64,000 nucleotides of DNA. Source: Batillaria attramentaria (taxonomy: Eukaryota > Mollusca > Gastropoda > Batillariidae). The stretch's first letter is position 1, and each line of letters starts with the position of its first letter. Where the stretch lies: contig JACVVK020000207.1 of NCBI GenBank assembly GCA_018292915.2, positions 538,501-602,500 on the forward strand, read 5' to 3'. The notes under the pieces are model-generated. The model did not search any database. It was not told where the DNA came from and saw only the letters and a list, made by a program, of their open reading frames with translations. This document shows positions 30,804 to 43,127 of this stretch, in pieces. The translations under genes were made by a program, and so were the position numbers.

Positions 30804-31239
30804 CTGAATTTAGATGCAGGTAGACGCTAGCACAATTTAAGTCACCGTGATTTGTAAAGTTGTCAGGGAAAAAAATTACGCTGTATCTGCGTCAGCCGCG
30901 TGTGTTTACTGTTAGTTTACACTGCATGCACACGTACCACTTGAGGTCTTTTTTTTTTTTTTTTTGACAAGAAAGCGAAAAAAAAAATGTTTGTTTTTCA
31001 ACAGGAATACCAAAAGAAGTATTTCCCCGTTTATATTTGTCTGTTATTTGAACAATTCGGCGCAGAACACAATTGCATGCTTTTGTGATCGCTTTCCACT
31101 TTCTGCCATGCTGTCACTATAGGGGCCAGATCTAGGATGCGCGCTAATGCGGGCAGACAACTCTTCGCGTTGTCCCGCTATATGTCTCTCTTACGAGGGC
31201 AGGAGTGACGCGTCTTTCTGATTCCAAGGTCTTTGCATA

Positions 31240-31241
<2 letters not shown>
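30254..31241. repeat. Imperfect inverted repeat, arms about 100 bp
   Basis: The left arm (30254-30350) contains ATGCAAAGATCTTGGA, GGGACAACGCG and AGAGTTGTCTGC. The right arm (31127-31241) contains the same in reverse complement. About 780 bp lie between. This could be the ends of a DNA element. Confidence 0.6.
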
Positions 31242-31271
<30 letters not shown>

Positions 31272-31676
31272 GGGGAGGGGGGGGGTGCGTGCGTGCGCGC
31301 GCAAGCGCGCGTCTAAGGCGAGAGAGAGAGAGAGAGGGTCTCTTCTCCGATACCAGTAAGCAATCGTCTGTCAGTCAGGTCTGCGGGAAGTAACTCTGTC
31401 AAAGGGGAACGACTTTATTACAAGAATTCATTCACCCATGTAGAACCTCGCATACGCCAACAAGTTGTGACGTCAACCAGCTAGGCGAGCTCACACGACC
31501 TCATGTGTTTGGGTTTTTGCAAGTGCATAGAGGCACGATAAGGGTTTTCAGTACTTTCTTTATGTCAGCATGCTTGATGTCAGAGAGCTTGCGTTCCGGC
31601 GTGTGCGCGCGGGCTGCATACATGACACAACGACTACGACTGTGACTACAGCAGGTCATTGAATGGAAACAACATA

Positions 31677-32681
31677 TTGGGCTGGTGGCCATCTTGTTTC
31701 TCTTTCAGATGTTTTCTTCTGTTTCATTGTAGCATAATTATGATATGGTTTTACCCCAACTATTCATTAATAGCATTTCCAAGAATATGTCATCCGAGAC
31801 TGTGATCTTTGGTGTCTTGATATGGAGGTGATAGGATAGACCAAAATGTCAACAAATACCGCACTGCACAACCAACCACACAAAGAAATGGTGGTGGCCG
31901 ATCTTTGCCTTCTGCTGGGATGTTTGCATTCAGCAGGTTTGGCGCCTGTACCGAATGACGCAAGAGAATCTTGACAAGACAAATGACTTGCTGGCTGTCC
32001 GCTGTACCATTGCAAGAGCCTGCCTCACTCGTAGTCCTCTTCACTCAACTCCAGGACGCCAGAGAGGATTTGCAACACCAAAGCACTGTGTTCTGGAGCA
32101 AATCCAGTAAGACAGGATCGAACATCTCATCCAACCGTTGTCTAAACAGCTGAAATGTGCTTGGTTTTGGGATGAAACACAACGGAAATGTGCTTGTTTT
32201 GGCATTTTGTGGTAAGACAACTTGGGCAACAGGTTTTATGTTTATAATTATGCTGCCAAGTTTTATTTACAAGTCCGGTACTCTTATGCTGGATTGCATG
32301 AGTTACGTACTACAGTAAACAATCTTCTTTCAATTTCTTCAACTGTTTTGATTTATTTTGGTATATTTCGGTAGTTAGACAGCCAATGTCGAGAAAAGTC
32401 AAGTCCAGTTCATTAGTGCTGAATGTTTGTTCACCCTGTAAACCTATTGTGGTAAAATAAATGGTTCAACGTTGAAATGTGTTCCTTCAGTGGTTCATAT
32501 GATCAAAAACCCCTACCCTCTCGCACCCACGATCCCATACATGGGTTCAGAATATTTTCCACGAAAAGTCAACTTTTGGACAAAAACTTCCAAAATTACT
32601 GTTAGATATGTTCATTTCAGACTAAAAGCAACCTATCCTAGGAATTTTATTCGAAAAAAAAAATTGGGGTCTAATGGGTTA
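31677..32681 (+). pseudogene. piggyBac transposase C-terminal remnant with right end
   Basis: A frame at 31824 reads GGDRIDQNVNKYRTA. After a frame change, 31883-31954 reads KKWWWPIFAFCWDV then a WRLYR motif. These are the hallmark C-terminal motifs of piggyBac-family (DDE_Tnp_1_7) proteins. A Cys-rich tail follows. The element ends near CTAATGGGTTAA (TTAA at about 32678) with a GATCCCATACATGGG motif at about 32520, like the right end at 46523. The N-terminal half is missing and the frame is broken. Confidence 0.7.
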
Positions 32682-33941
32682 AGGAGCGTAGATCTCCGTT
32701 TCAGTGTGTTACGCACATGGAAAGGTTGACCGATCGGGTATTTGCGCAAAGTAAAGTGTAGCTAGAGTGTTTCCCATACTGACGTCACGCCCCCCCTCCC
32801 CCCCCCCCAAAAAAAAAAAAATGAATAAATAAATAAATACATAAATAAATAGGTAATAAATTTTAAAAATCCACTGAAGTAAAGTGCCGTGCGAAAAAAC
32901 AACAACAAACAACAACAGCAAAAACGGTGGGTTGCAAGAAACCCAGGACTCGGCCGGGTGGTTCAACGGTGAAGGGTGTTGACTTATGGGATCGCTAGTA
33001 CGTGGTTATCAAGCACTTCCCTTGCTTTACGCGCTGCTGACGACGTATTTTGTCGTTGTTATTTTAGTGTCTAGGGGGCAACAATCTAGTCAAGTTTTAT
33101 AGCAGAATGTAGAGTAAGATGTCTCGGAACTGCCGATGTACGCCGGGAAAGTTTAGGGATTTTAAACGAAGAACACAGAAGGATATACGTCTATTTGGTA
33201 GCATCTTTAGGTTCTCTTAGTCTCCCTTGTTCTAGACTAAACTGATATTGGTCCCCGGGGACTGGAAACATTGCGAACGCTACAAATAGCAAACACTGAT
33301 TGTTCACGTCAGCGTGCCAAATGTCCGGGTTCCCATCGGGCCTTGCGCAACGCTACTACCCTTACAGCGCATGCGCGAAGGTCTCCAATGTGGCTGCACT
33401 TTCTTATTATTTTGTTGGTGTGCTGAGCATGACTCTGAGTGAGCGATCTAGGTATATAAATCTATGTGTACCGCTTGTGTGACTGAAAATCTGTTTGTAC
33501 GGCGATATTGTGGGAAAAGAAATGATAGTAACCTGACTTTTTCTTAGAACTACAGACATTTAGCCAACTTGTCCAGGCTGATGATCTCCGCATAATTGTT
33601 GAAATGGGTCAAAAATAAACCCACCGAGAGCCTAAACGAATAATGACGTCGCTAATTATTAAGTGACGTGTACTGTTAAAACGTTCATGAGATGGTAGGA
33701 AAGAGTGACGTCATTGATTAACGTCTAAGTGTTATTCTAGAATATTTACTCTCTTCTTTTTTTCTTTTTTTAAACTACTTGTAAGGTTTACTAAATAGTA
33801 GTGAAATGTCGATTTTGGTTGGTTTCAGTTTCGCTTACGCCGAAAACAATTAGAAAGACAGAGAGTGTTTTGACCAACCATGGAACCATGGCATTGTTGT
33901 CATGACTATGCATGACGTGAGAGCATGGCGTATGAATGAGC

Positions 33942-33987
<46 letters not shown>

Positions 33988-34130
33988 TCTGAAGAGTAAA
34001 CGCCTGGATGGATGGAACTTGTCTCCTTTTTGGTAGCCTGCATGTTGTCCGATGTGTTGGTGTCCTACATTGTATGAACGTGCATTATGCTAAAGGCCTG
34101 CAATCTCAACAAAAAGCCGCAAAAAGCGGT
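32682..34130. other. Intergenic, no gene seen
   Basis: The segment contains a C-run with an AATAAATAAATA tract (about 32790-32855), a TG array (33943-33985) and otherwise ordinary AT-balanced DNA. A GGGTGGTTCAACGG stretch at 32955 recalls a tRNA box A, but there is no convincing box B. Confidence 0.5.
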
Positions 34131-34633
34131 TGTTTGTTTGTTTGTTTGTTTGTTTGTTTGTTACTGCGACTCCTGCAACTGTGCATAATACAGACAACTT
34201 TGTCACAGTTGCAGAGTTTTCAGCGCTTCGGAGACCCTTATAAAACCAGAGTGGGTGTTGTGTGCTGCACGAGACGACTAGCCACTGCGATCTTTCTTGC
34301 TCAAGGTCAAAACGCAAACTGAGCTGTGAAATCAGACTGCCTTTGGCTTTTACAGGGGTTTCAGGGACGCTGAAAAACTCTTGTGACAGAAATGACTGTG
34401 CATTTTTGCACAGTCGGATAGTTTTTTTTTCTTTTCTAAAACACACTGTTTGTGTGTGTGTGTGGTTGTTGTTGTTGTTGAGATTTAATGCGTGTGTTGC
34501 CCTGCACCGCTTCAACGACCACACACCACGTCCTGACAAGTAACCGACCCAGATCGTGAGAAGACCACAAAAGCACTGATTGTCGTGGAATATATCAGAT
34601 CGGAACTTCCTGAATAACCAGTTGTCTGTAGTA
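34131..34633. other. Intergenic with (GTTT)n and a small perfect hairpin
   Basis: A GTTT tract lies at 34131-34161. At about 34394-34415 GACTGTGCA and TGCACAGTC flank a TTTT loop, a perfect 9-bp stem. No coding signal is seen. Confidence 0.55.
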
Positions 34634-35245
34634 ATTACAACCCGGTTCCGTCGCTAAACTCAACGCCCCTACGACGCCGGCCAAGTCGGGCTCACCGAGA
34701 CCCAGCCGAGCTAAGTGATACTTAGGGAAAAAAAATAAAAAAAACGCGGTGACAAGGAAAGTGGAGAGTTGCGAACAACTTTGAGGTCCCCGTGTTATTT
34801 CACAGTGTGCACAGAAGCGGTGAAAACTGTCGCATTCACCAGCACAGTACATTTTCAGCCTGTTTCGAGATTGTTTCATGCATGAGTTTCCCCCCGTGCA
34901 TACACAGACCCGTAGCATGCATGCAATTTTTCATGGCAGCTTTGTGCTCTGCCACGAAAAATGCGTGCTTGTTGCAGCACGGGAGACAACTCGTGCTGGC
35001 AATAATCTAAACAGGCTGAAAATGTACGGTGCTGGTGAATGCGACAGTTTTCACCGCTTCTGTGCACACTGTGAAATAACACGGGGACCTCAAGGTTGTT
35101 CGCAACTGTCTACTTTCCTTGTCACCGAGTATTTTTGTTTTTTCCTTCTTAGGTATCACTTAGCTCGGCTCGGTCTCGGTTAGCCCCATTTAGCCGTCGT
35201 CGCAGGGACCTAGAGTAAGCGACGGACCCGGAACAGGGTTGCAGT
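34634..35245. repeat. Long inverted repeat, arms about 240 bp, loop about 126 bp
   Basis: The left arm (34634-34873) and right arm (35000-35245) pair through GAGGTCCCCGTGTTATTTCA, CAGTGTGCACAGAAGCGG, AAACTGTCGCATTCACCAGC and CCGAGCTAAGTGATAC, with few mismatches in the inner 180 bp. The loop contains CATGCATG and a GTGCTCTGCCACG stretch. It may be a foldback transposon or a source of hairpin RNA. Confidence 0.88.
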
Positions 35246-35787
35246 AAGAATCGCCGAAAAACGTCTGCAAACCGGCCGGAACTCAGTATACTCTAGATAT
35301 GTCATGCTACCCGCTCCTGTCCCCGAACTCGCATGGGTAACCTTGACTAAACCTAGATTTACGCTAGTCACCGTTGAAAGAACCAGGAAGGGACGTACCG
35401 ACCTCGACAGAAATGGCCTTTTGCGCTCAGCGTATTCAGTGTATGCAAATCAACCTGTGGCCCTGCGCATTCATGTCACGGCTCGACGACATCAGCAGAG
35501 AGTCAACAGCCTGTACTTGTGCGTTTTTATGAGCTGCGGTGGTGTGCGCTTGTATTGCAGAAGCAGGAAGGTTTACATTCAAGAATATTCTGAAACGAAT
35601 TCATGCGCACGTATTCTCGTATCTAGCTGCCTGTGTCGAAAACCGGCTTGGGTCCCGGAGAAGACTATAAATAACTTTCACTGATTGCTTTGTTTGTTTG
35701 TTTTGTTTGTTCTTGTCAGTTCCTGTCAAGTTAGACTTATCTTAAAAGGGGATACACAAACCGAACTAGAGGAGCAAAGCCTCCTTG
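35246..35787. other. Intergenic, no gene seen
   Basis: A 126-codon plus-strand frame (35304-35684) has no recognised motif, no splice context and no repeat relative. It ends near a TTTGTTTGTTTT tract. Confidence 0.4.
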
Positions 35788-36948
35788 GCTCACTTGTGAG
35801 ATGGGTCAAGGTCATTCAAAAGAGTATGTTTCTAAAGCTCTTATCACTAGCTATCACGAAATAAGGTGTCTTGTGTTCATAGTTCCTAAGAAAACGGCAA
35901 ATGGCAACATAACAGTTTTCCCAGGACAGCTTCTATGACCTTGACCTTGGGTCAAGGTCATTCAAATGAGATCTGTAAGTGAAGAGCTTATCAGTGACTA
36001 TCATTATGCCAAATTTGATAACTCTAATTTTTGTAGTTTCTGTACAAATGGTAATGTAAAATTTCACGACAGACAGCTGTAATGACCTTGACCTTGAGTC
36101 AAGGTCACTCAAATGGGTATGTCTGCATAGGTCTCTTTGCTGCCTATCATTGTGCCTTGCTGCTGTTTGTTGTTTCCAAGGAAATGCTAGCGTTAAAGTC
36201 TCCACAAAACATCTTGAATGGCCTTGACCTTGACCCAAGGAAATTGAATACAAGTATGCCAGTACAGGTTATGCCAGTACAGGTTTTGTCAATGTCTATC
36301 ATGCCATGCAAAGTTTGATGCCTCTGGTACCACTACATTCTGAAAAAATGGCAATTTTATATTTCCAATTACACAGCTTTGACGACCTTGACCTTCAGTC
36401 AAGGTCATTCAAAATGGTAAGTCTTGAAAGGTCTTGCTGCTGTTTATCAGCAAGCCAGGTTTGGTGCTTCTGCTGTTTATTGTTTCTGAGAAAATGCCAA
36501 TGTTAAGGTTTTGGAAGGTTTTCCGCAAAACAGCTTGTATGGTCTTGACCTTGATTCAAAGTCACTTAATACAGGTATGTCAGTAAATGTGTTGTCAATG
36601 TCTATCATCATGCAAAGTTTGATGTCTCTGGCTTTTCTAGATTCTGAGAAAATGCCAATGTAAAATTTCCAAACAGACAGCTTTAGTGACCCTGACCTTA
36701 GGTCAAGGTCAGTCATTATGGTATGTTTTGAAAGGTCTTACGGCTGTCTATCAGTTTGCCAAGTTTGGTGCCTCTGCTGCTCATAGTTTCTGAGAAAATG
36801 CCAGTGTTAAGGTTTACTGCGGACACACAGACAGACACACAGACAGACACACAGACAGACACACAGACAGACACACAGACAGACACACAGACAGACGACG
36901 GAGGGTTATTACATAGACTCACTTTGTTACACAAGTGAGCCAAAAATG
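35788..36948 (-). repeat. TCAAGGTCA dispersed repeat, complete, with inverted ends
   Basis: This has the same family and opposite orientation as 24638-25994. The left edge reads TTGGCTCACTTGTGAGATGG and the right edge ends CACAAGTGAGCCAA, so the element has terminal inverted repeats TTGGCTCACTTGTG. Monomers carry TGACCTTGACCTTGRGTCAA cores. An ACAGACAGAC array (36826-36895) lies just inside the right end. Confidence 0.85.
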
Positions 36949-38930
36949 AGCGTGTTTGAATATACAAATTTACTGTTTTAGTTTTTATGCACTCGATGTG
37001 TTGTTATCATAACAATCGACTTATCTTCTTTCACTCCCACCTCCCCCTCCACCCTCCCCCCCTCCGTTTTGTTGTTGTTGCTGTTCTTTTAGCTGCTAAA
37101 TAGTTTTGTTGATTGTGTGGCGTTAAGCCTCAAATAAATATTTTGCTGATTAACCCCTGCTTTGTTTTGTTGTTGTTGTTGTTGTTTTTCTGCGGCTGTC
37201 AGTGGTGTATTTTATAGCAATTTCTGCTACTGATGCGAGTTTCACCTGGGGTGTGACAAACCGCATTTATGGGGTTTTCATTGATTTATGGGGTTTTCAT
37301 TGATTGTGTGTTTGCCGTTTTCAAAAGTGTATTTTCATGTGTAGCGTTAACTAGTGTTTTAGACAGGTAGTACTGTACTGGAGTTTATCCCAGTCTACCT
37401 AACGTTTTCACGTGCGGGAAAATGTTTATGCACGGCTATAGCGGTTGCTTGAGTTTTACTCTGTACTAGAGACTGTTGTAACACAAGTAGACCTGAGTTG
37501 TTGTCAGCTTACGAAGTGAGCAATTGCGACAAAGATTGTGCGCAGTCCTACTATTGACCGGTGGAGGGAACAGGTCTCTTTTTTCCCCACCCGGCTTCTT
37601 TTGTGTTCCGTATGCCATAGCGCTACAGGTATGTTTGATTTTTGAATATTGTTTGTCTATTTCAAGACCAAGTGGATTGTTTGATAACCCTATGGATAAC
37701 TTGATGCTGTTATGATGTATATCTGATTTAGTTCTGAATGTTGGACTTCTCAAATGGTTATTCAAATGAGAGAATTTTTGGTAGGATGTTTTGAACTTCA
37801 TTCTTGTGAGGAATCAGTTGTGAGAATATGGTTTGAGGTTGATGATGAGGATATAAGTTTGAATTGTTTAATATTGTATGGGTATTTGGTAACTGGAAGG
37901 TGAATTTGTTGAGAATTTCTGATATCAATTCATAACTGGAACTTTCGAGATCGATGTCAGATGTTATTGTTGTTGAGATGGAACTTTGTTCAGGATCAAA
38001 GTTAGTTTATGGAGAAGAAATACTACCCGAGATAGTGGTAGTAATTACGGGTTAATATTGTACAGGAACGACGCCGGAGACCCGGTGAGCTGACCGCATT
38101 GTAATATGTCCGCCTGATCAGCGTACACGACACCATGTTTGTCTTCTATTGTCTGCCCCGTCGTTGTGGAGCTTGAAGCCAGCGACGTGTGTTTGTCTCC
38201 CTTGAGATCACGTGCAGCCATCCCGTCGAGCGCCGTGTCAAGGTGGAGCTCTCCCTGAGTCTGATGGGGTACACCATCCTCAGCGTATTCTTTGTGAAGG
38301 TGTCTGCGGTCCAGCCTCGTTCAAGTCACTTCCAGAAGAAGTGCTTCCATTCACTCATTCCAGGAGAAGGTGAGAAGATTTGAATCGCCCGGAATTCCCA
38401 GAGGAATCGTCTGGACTCGTGTATATATTTTCTATTCAAGACCAACAAGTCTTCACCCAATCTGCAGCATCGTGTCGACCAAGCTTGTTGAGTCATCTTG
38501 TTTATTTCACTTTATTCATTTCACATCTAATTGTGTATAGTTAGTGGTTTTGTCCGCGTTGTAGTACATTTTATATCCAGGCACATATCCTTTGAATAAT
38601 CGATGTGCTGGTGAAATTGGAGGTTTCTGTTTTTCAGTTGTGAACGTAATTAAGTCTTAAACTACTTTATTAATTCGTGTGATTGTCTGATTGTTTTTGT
38701 GTATAAAAGGTCTCAGTCAAAAGAATAACTATTTGCTTGTGTGTATGAAAGGGAGTGGATGACGTTTGCATGCGTGCCTTTCTGAATGTCTGTGATGTGA
38801 AAGCGGAGTGAGAGTGTTAGACCGCCATACGTTACATGGGGCATTGGATTTTTTCAACTCTAGAATGTGACGCCGTCCATGTGGAGATGTTTAGCTCACA
38901 AAAATTCCCAATAAACACACAATTGAAGTT
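36949..38930. other. Intergenic, no gene recognised
   Basis: The segment contains TTGTTGTTG tracts and AT-rich DNA. Around 38065-38385 the sequence becomes GC-balanced and holds a 64-codon frame (ERRVKVELSLSLMGYTILSV) without a recognised family. This may be the edge of an unrecognised retroelement or a promoter/leader region. Confidence 0.35.
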
Positions 38931-38936
38931 CTGAAA

Positions 38937-39592
38937 CAGGCATTATGAAAAGACTCGTCCGAAAGCCCGCAGACTAGTGAAAATACCGTCGGACTAGTTA
39001 AATTGTTTTACCACTGGCCCGCCGGACTAGTTGAGATCACGAGGCAAAGCTTGCTCTATTTTCACAGAGCTGAATGCACAAGGTACTGTCAGCGAGCCTC
39101 CCTCTCTCTTCTCTATCGGGAAAAAAAATTTCCCAGTAGTACGCTTTCCGCGAACGGTGCAAATCTCCCCTCGCTACGGTCCTGGCAAGACAGCGATTTA
39201 ATTTTGTGTGGCCCACCCCCTACTGTGCACGCGTGACCGCGGACAAAGACAGGGCAATTAGCGCATCGCCCCCGAAGCTCCACTGCAGCTCTGCGGGTAG
39301 TTATCACCTCATCCGAAAGTTCCGACGTCCTTTACACCTGTCAAATCACTGACCATTGTTTTCACGACACCCTATCACGCGTATGTCGGTGCGTGTGAAG
39401 GTGTTTCTTTGTGTGCCGGTGTGTGTGATCGAATTAAGGCGGATATTTGATAGGTATCGCGTGGGTACTAATCCGTACTAATCCGGCCCCCTTGTTTTCG
39501 TGTTTGACAATAAAGAAAACGGAAACTGCGAATTCAGCCGGACTAAACTCAGCGATTTGACAATAAGCAAATCTGCAACGCCGGGATGTCTC

Positions 39593-39635
<43 letters not shown>

Positions 39636-40565
39636 TTGCCATGGTGACGGTGAGAGAAAGGGAGAGACTGTGATGCCGCTGCAATTCAACCGGACTAAAC
39701 TCAGTGATTTGAATGACAGCACATCGGCAACGCCGTGATGTCAGTGTACGTCGTTCGGACACGTTATCCTTCGCGCAAATTCAAGTTAGGTAAAGTCACA
39801 CAATCTTGACTGCTGAAAGACTCCACAGAAACACCAGACTCTGCTACTGAGTCACATTTATGCTTGTACCAATTATCATTTATTATGCCATGATCTCTAC
39901 GGTTGACATGCGCTCCCGGGGACTCGGAGTGGTCCGGACACCACCGTGAGTGTCTGTGACTTGAGCGACCAACTCAGTTGCCGTGAGGCTCTACTGTAGA
40001 ACAAAAATCTGTTTCAGAGATGTAAATCAGTGTCATGGCTTATCTGAAGTTGAGAGTAGTCTGAATGATGCATGAGTGACCTCAAGCATTGCCATTGTGG
40101 GGAACATGCTCTTTCAAGGGTTGTGTGAATTGAAGACCACAAAAACAAAGTTGTTTGATGGTCTGATAAAACAAAACAAAAAAGCATATCTTTTCTGAAA
40201 CTGATTTTTCATCCCAGATTATGCGCAATTTTGCAGTCAGAATGCACCAGACTGCACAGATTTTAATCTAGATTTAAAAAAATTTCCCTGGGGAGCATGC
40301 CCCCGGATCCCCTTAGGTAGGGCGCCTTTGGCGCTACGCAGACGTGGCTTCGCCACTCCTCTCAAAATTTTCCTTTTTTTTTATTTTTTATCCTGGATCA
40401 TTTCTACCCCCGATAACAGTGTTGTGAATCTTTTTTTTAATTTACAAATAGGTCTATATTTGACAAAATGCATTTTTGGACTAGTGGAAATGGTTTCGGG
40501 CTAGTTGTTTTTACATCTTACTTTCCCGAAGGACTAGCAAGATTTTTCAGCTTTCATAACCCCTG
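38937..40565. mobile_element. TIR DNA element with CAGG termini (possibly hAT-like)
   Basis: The ends CAGGCATTATGAAA and (inverted) CAGGGGTTATGAAA are flanked by CTGAAA on both sides (38931-38936, 40566-40571). Subterminal GGACTAGT motifs recur at both ends. It contains a (GT)n array (39595-39633) and no transposase. The flanking repeat is six bases where hAT elements normally make eight, so the superfamily is uncertain. Confidence 0.55.
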
Positions 40566-40571
40566 CTGAAA

Positions 40572-41960
40572 CCTAAACTGGGCCTTCGCGCCCTGTGACT
40601 GTAATGTGTTGATGTTTAGCGAGAAAATGCGTGTATTTTTCATGTGAGCTTACGTGCAGGGCACGGTCCTTCTTCCTTTCTTTCTCTTTTTCTTCCAGTT
40701 CTTTCACAAAGCTCAGTTTAACATTTGGTTTGAATACGCAGGGAATGGCAGATGACTCATGCCACGTCACGATCTCATACAGACTATTTTGGTGAGCAAG
40801 CGTCAGCGCCCACACTTCACTTACTGCTGACAAAACTGGACGACTTCGAATGCCGGTGTCATGTTTTTCATGGGCCCCAAAGTAAAAGCCTCACCCCAAA
40901 CCCCAAGATCCAATAATATTAAAACTGATGGACTCCGTGGGTGAATCGACACATGAAGGTGTTGGACTGAATCGTTAAAAAACAAAAACAAAAAAAAACC
41001 CGCCCCCCCCCCCAAAAAAAAAAAACCTTTTGTAGGTTATTTGTCTTTCCTGTAACTTGTAATAAGAAGAATAAGGATATGAATAATTGTATGTTGCATA
41101 GGTGCTTTACGAAATTTCTTGAACTGGCTCAAAGCACCACGAACTGGACCCAACACGCACGTGAATCACACGCATTCCCTCACACACTGGACATGACCAC
41201 GTCACAATCACGTGGTACGAAGAGTCAGCTCAGCAATGTCAGTTTTGGAGTTTAGAATTGCAATTATTTCCCTAATTTGTGGGCTGAACATTTCCAAAGC
41301 AGAGGAGGAGGAAGCCGATATGGTTGTTGTTGTTTTGGCTGATTGTTTGTTTGTCAGAGTTTTATCAAAAACTGGAAGTAGTGCACAACCACAATTTCGC
41401 GTGAAACACCATAAATCACGAAACAATATCTAAGTGCAAGGGGGTGGGGGTCGGGGTGTTTGGGGGGGGGGGGGTGCACTGATTACAGATGCGGGTCCAA
41501 TAATAGTGAGGGTCCAAAATTAATGGACTGAACGCAGGGGTGGGGGTGAGAGGGGGGGGGGGGTTCCAAGTATAACGCGAAAATATAATCTGTAGGACCC
41601 CGGCGCAACCCGCAGAAAAACGCAAGTTCTCTCAAGCGCAACCCTTTGCACCATTGTGGCTGTCTTCGCCCTGAATACGTTCATACAAGTGTATACAGCG
41701 AAGACCTGGTAGGAAGGGCAAACGTTGTCAGTGTACACACACCCGCCTTTGACTAGATTTAGAAGTGTGAATCTTTACATTAGCACGTCTGCCCGAATGT
41801 CCCCGAATTCATGCGTGCGTGATCGTTAAGTCACGTGTCTTATAACGTGAATAAAACGGGTACACATTTGTAGCAGTTATTAAAACGCAGTGACAATGCA
41901 GGTCTATACCAAAACATTGCGGAGTTTCAGCTTTGAGTCGAAATTTCACACTCACAAATT
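40572..41960. other. Intergenic, no gene seen
   Basis: The segment contains A- and C-runs (about 40979-41025) and G-runs (41441-41474, 41540-41563). The frames have no recognised motifs. Confidence 0.5.
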
Positions 41961-41968
41961 TTATACCA

Positions 41969-42221
41969 CTAGTAGTAGTAGTAGTAGTAGTAGTAGTAGC
42001 AGCAGTAGTAGCAGTAGTAGTAGCAGTAGTAGTAGTAGTAGCAGTAGTAGTAGCAGCAGCAGTAGTAGCAGTAGTAGTAGTAGCAGTAGTAGTAGCAGTA
42101 GTAGTAGCAGCAGCAGTAGTAGCAGTAGCAGTAGTAGTAGCAGTAGTAGTAGCAGCAGTAGTAGTGGTAGTAGCAGTAGTAGTAGTAGTAGTAGTAGTAG
42201 CAGTAGTAGTAGTAGCAGTGT
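41969..42221. repeat. (AGT/AGC)n trinucleotide array, about 250 bp
   Basis: AGT and AGC triplets are mixed for about 84 units. All six frames are open, which gives poly-Ser, poly-Val/Ala and poly-Leu translations that are not genes. Confidence 0.95.
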
Positions 42222-42225
42222 CTCA

Positions 42226-42835
42226 ACGTCTACTACGCTATACAACTTCTGCTACTATATTATATAGTAAACAATGCTCATGCAGAAGGACGACCACAAA
42301 CATTACAGTCACGTGATGCGACAATCCGTTGAGCCACTAAAGTTGAAGAATTTACAAACGCAATAATTTACATGATTTAGGCCACAGTACTATAAACTCA
42401 AATACCAAGAATATTTTTATGCGCTAGGCACTTAATAACACAAGGTTGTTGGTTTTTTGTGTTGTTGTTTGTTTGTTTGTTTTGGTTTGTTTGCTTGTTT
42501 GTTTTTGTTGTTGGTGGTGGTGTGTTGTTGTTGTTGTTGTTGTTGTTGGGGGTTTTTCTGTGTTTTTTTTTTTGTTTTTTTTTTTTTGGGGGGGGGAGGG
42601 GGGTACCACTTAAATGGAGCATTGCTCTCCTACATTCCAAGCCCTATATCTTTATATTTCTATGTTCACAAATTTATCGTTCAGAGCTGCTGTAGTAGTG
42701 TCTCACATCGCACCGCGTAGACGCCTGCACAGTGACGGCATCTTACAGGTTGACACTCAGCCAATAGAGAGCCAAACGCGACGGGAATATCGAGGATTCA
42801 GTCAATGAAGTCTGCAGACGGCTGTGTACTGAGCA
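42226..42835. other. Intergenic with GTTT/GTT/G-runs
   Basis: A long T/G low-complexity stretch (42446-42604) is followed by about 230 bp of ordinary DNA before the TTAA that opens the piggyBac element. Confidence 0.6.
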
Positions 42836-42939
42836 TTAACCCGTTAAGGACCACTATCCCATATATGCGATCGGTTAAAAAATGCATATACAGAAAGTTG
42901 GTTGGAGAGTGTTGCCCTGTGTTGGAGATTATGAAAGGG

Positions 42940-43116
42940 TGAGTGGGTGGGTGGGTGTTTGGGGGTTTAACGTCCTTTTCCACCACTTAAAGTGATATCA
43001 AAGACGGGGCAACGATGAAAAAGCCAGTACAAATTATTTGGCCCCAGCCGGGATCGAACTCACGACCCGAGCATTAGAAGTCCAACGCTCTACCATTCGA
43101 CCACCCCGGCTCCCCT
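42940..43116 (-). mobile_element. tRNA-derived SINE (family 1), minus strand
   Basis: This is the full-length reverse complement of the 18601 copy, including the box B-like and box A-like sequence at its right side. Flanking ATTATGAAAGGGTGAG and ATTAAAGGGTGGGTGAG look like a worn target-site duplication. It is nested in the piggyBac element. Confidence 0.85.
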
Positions 43117-43127
43117 ATTAAAGGGTG

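Larger units (their letters stand above)
28842..31676. other. Unrecognised segment flanked by 15-bp direct repeats
   Basis: AATGGAAACAACATA occurs at 28842-28856 and at 31662-31676, suggesting a target-site duplication around about 2.8 kb. The left repeat is part of a palindrome with ATGTTGTTTCCAT. Inside are a tandem duplication (29097-29700), a (GT)n tract at 30762-30801, and inverted arms (30254-30350 and 31127-31241). No protein-coding signal was recognised. Confidence 0.45.

Noticed and set aside
32955..33020. tRNA-like head (GGGTGGTTCAACGG)
   Set aside because: No convincing box B or arm pairing, and no second copy was seen.
35304..35684. 126-residue plus-strand frame
   Set aside because: No motif, no repeat match and no splice context; consistent with chance.
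41890..42316. Poly-Ser, poly-Val/Ala and poly-Leu frames
   Set aside because: They are translations of the AGT/AGC trinucleotide array in different frames, with no coding context.
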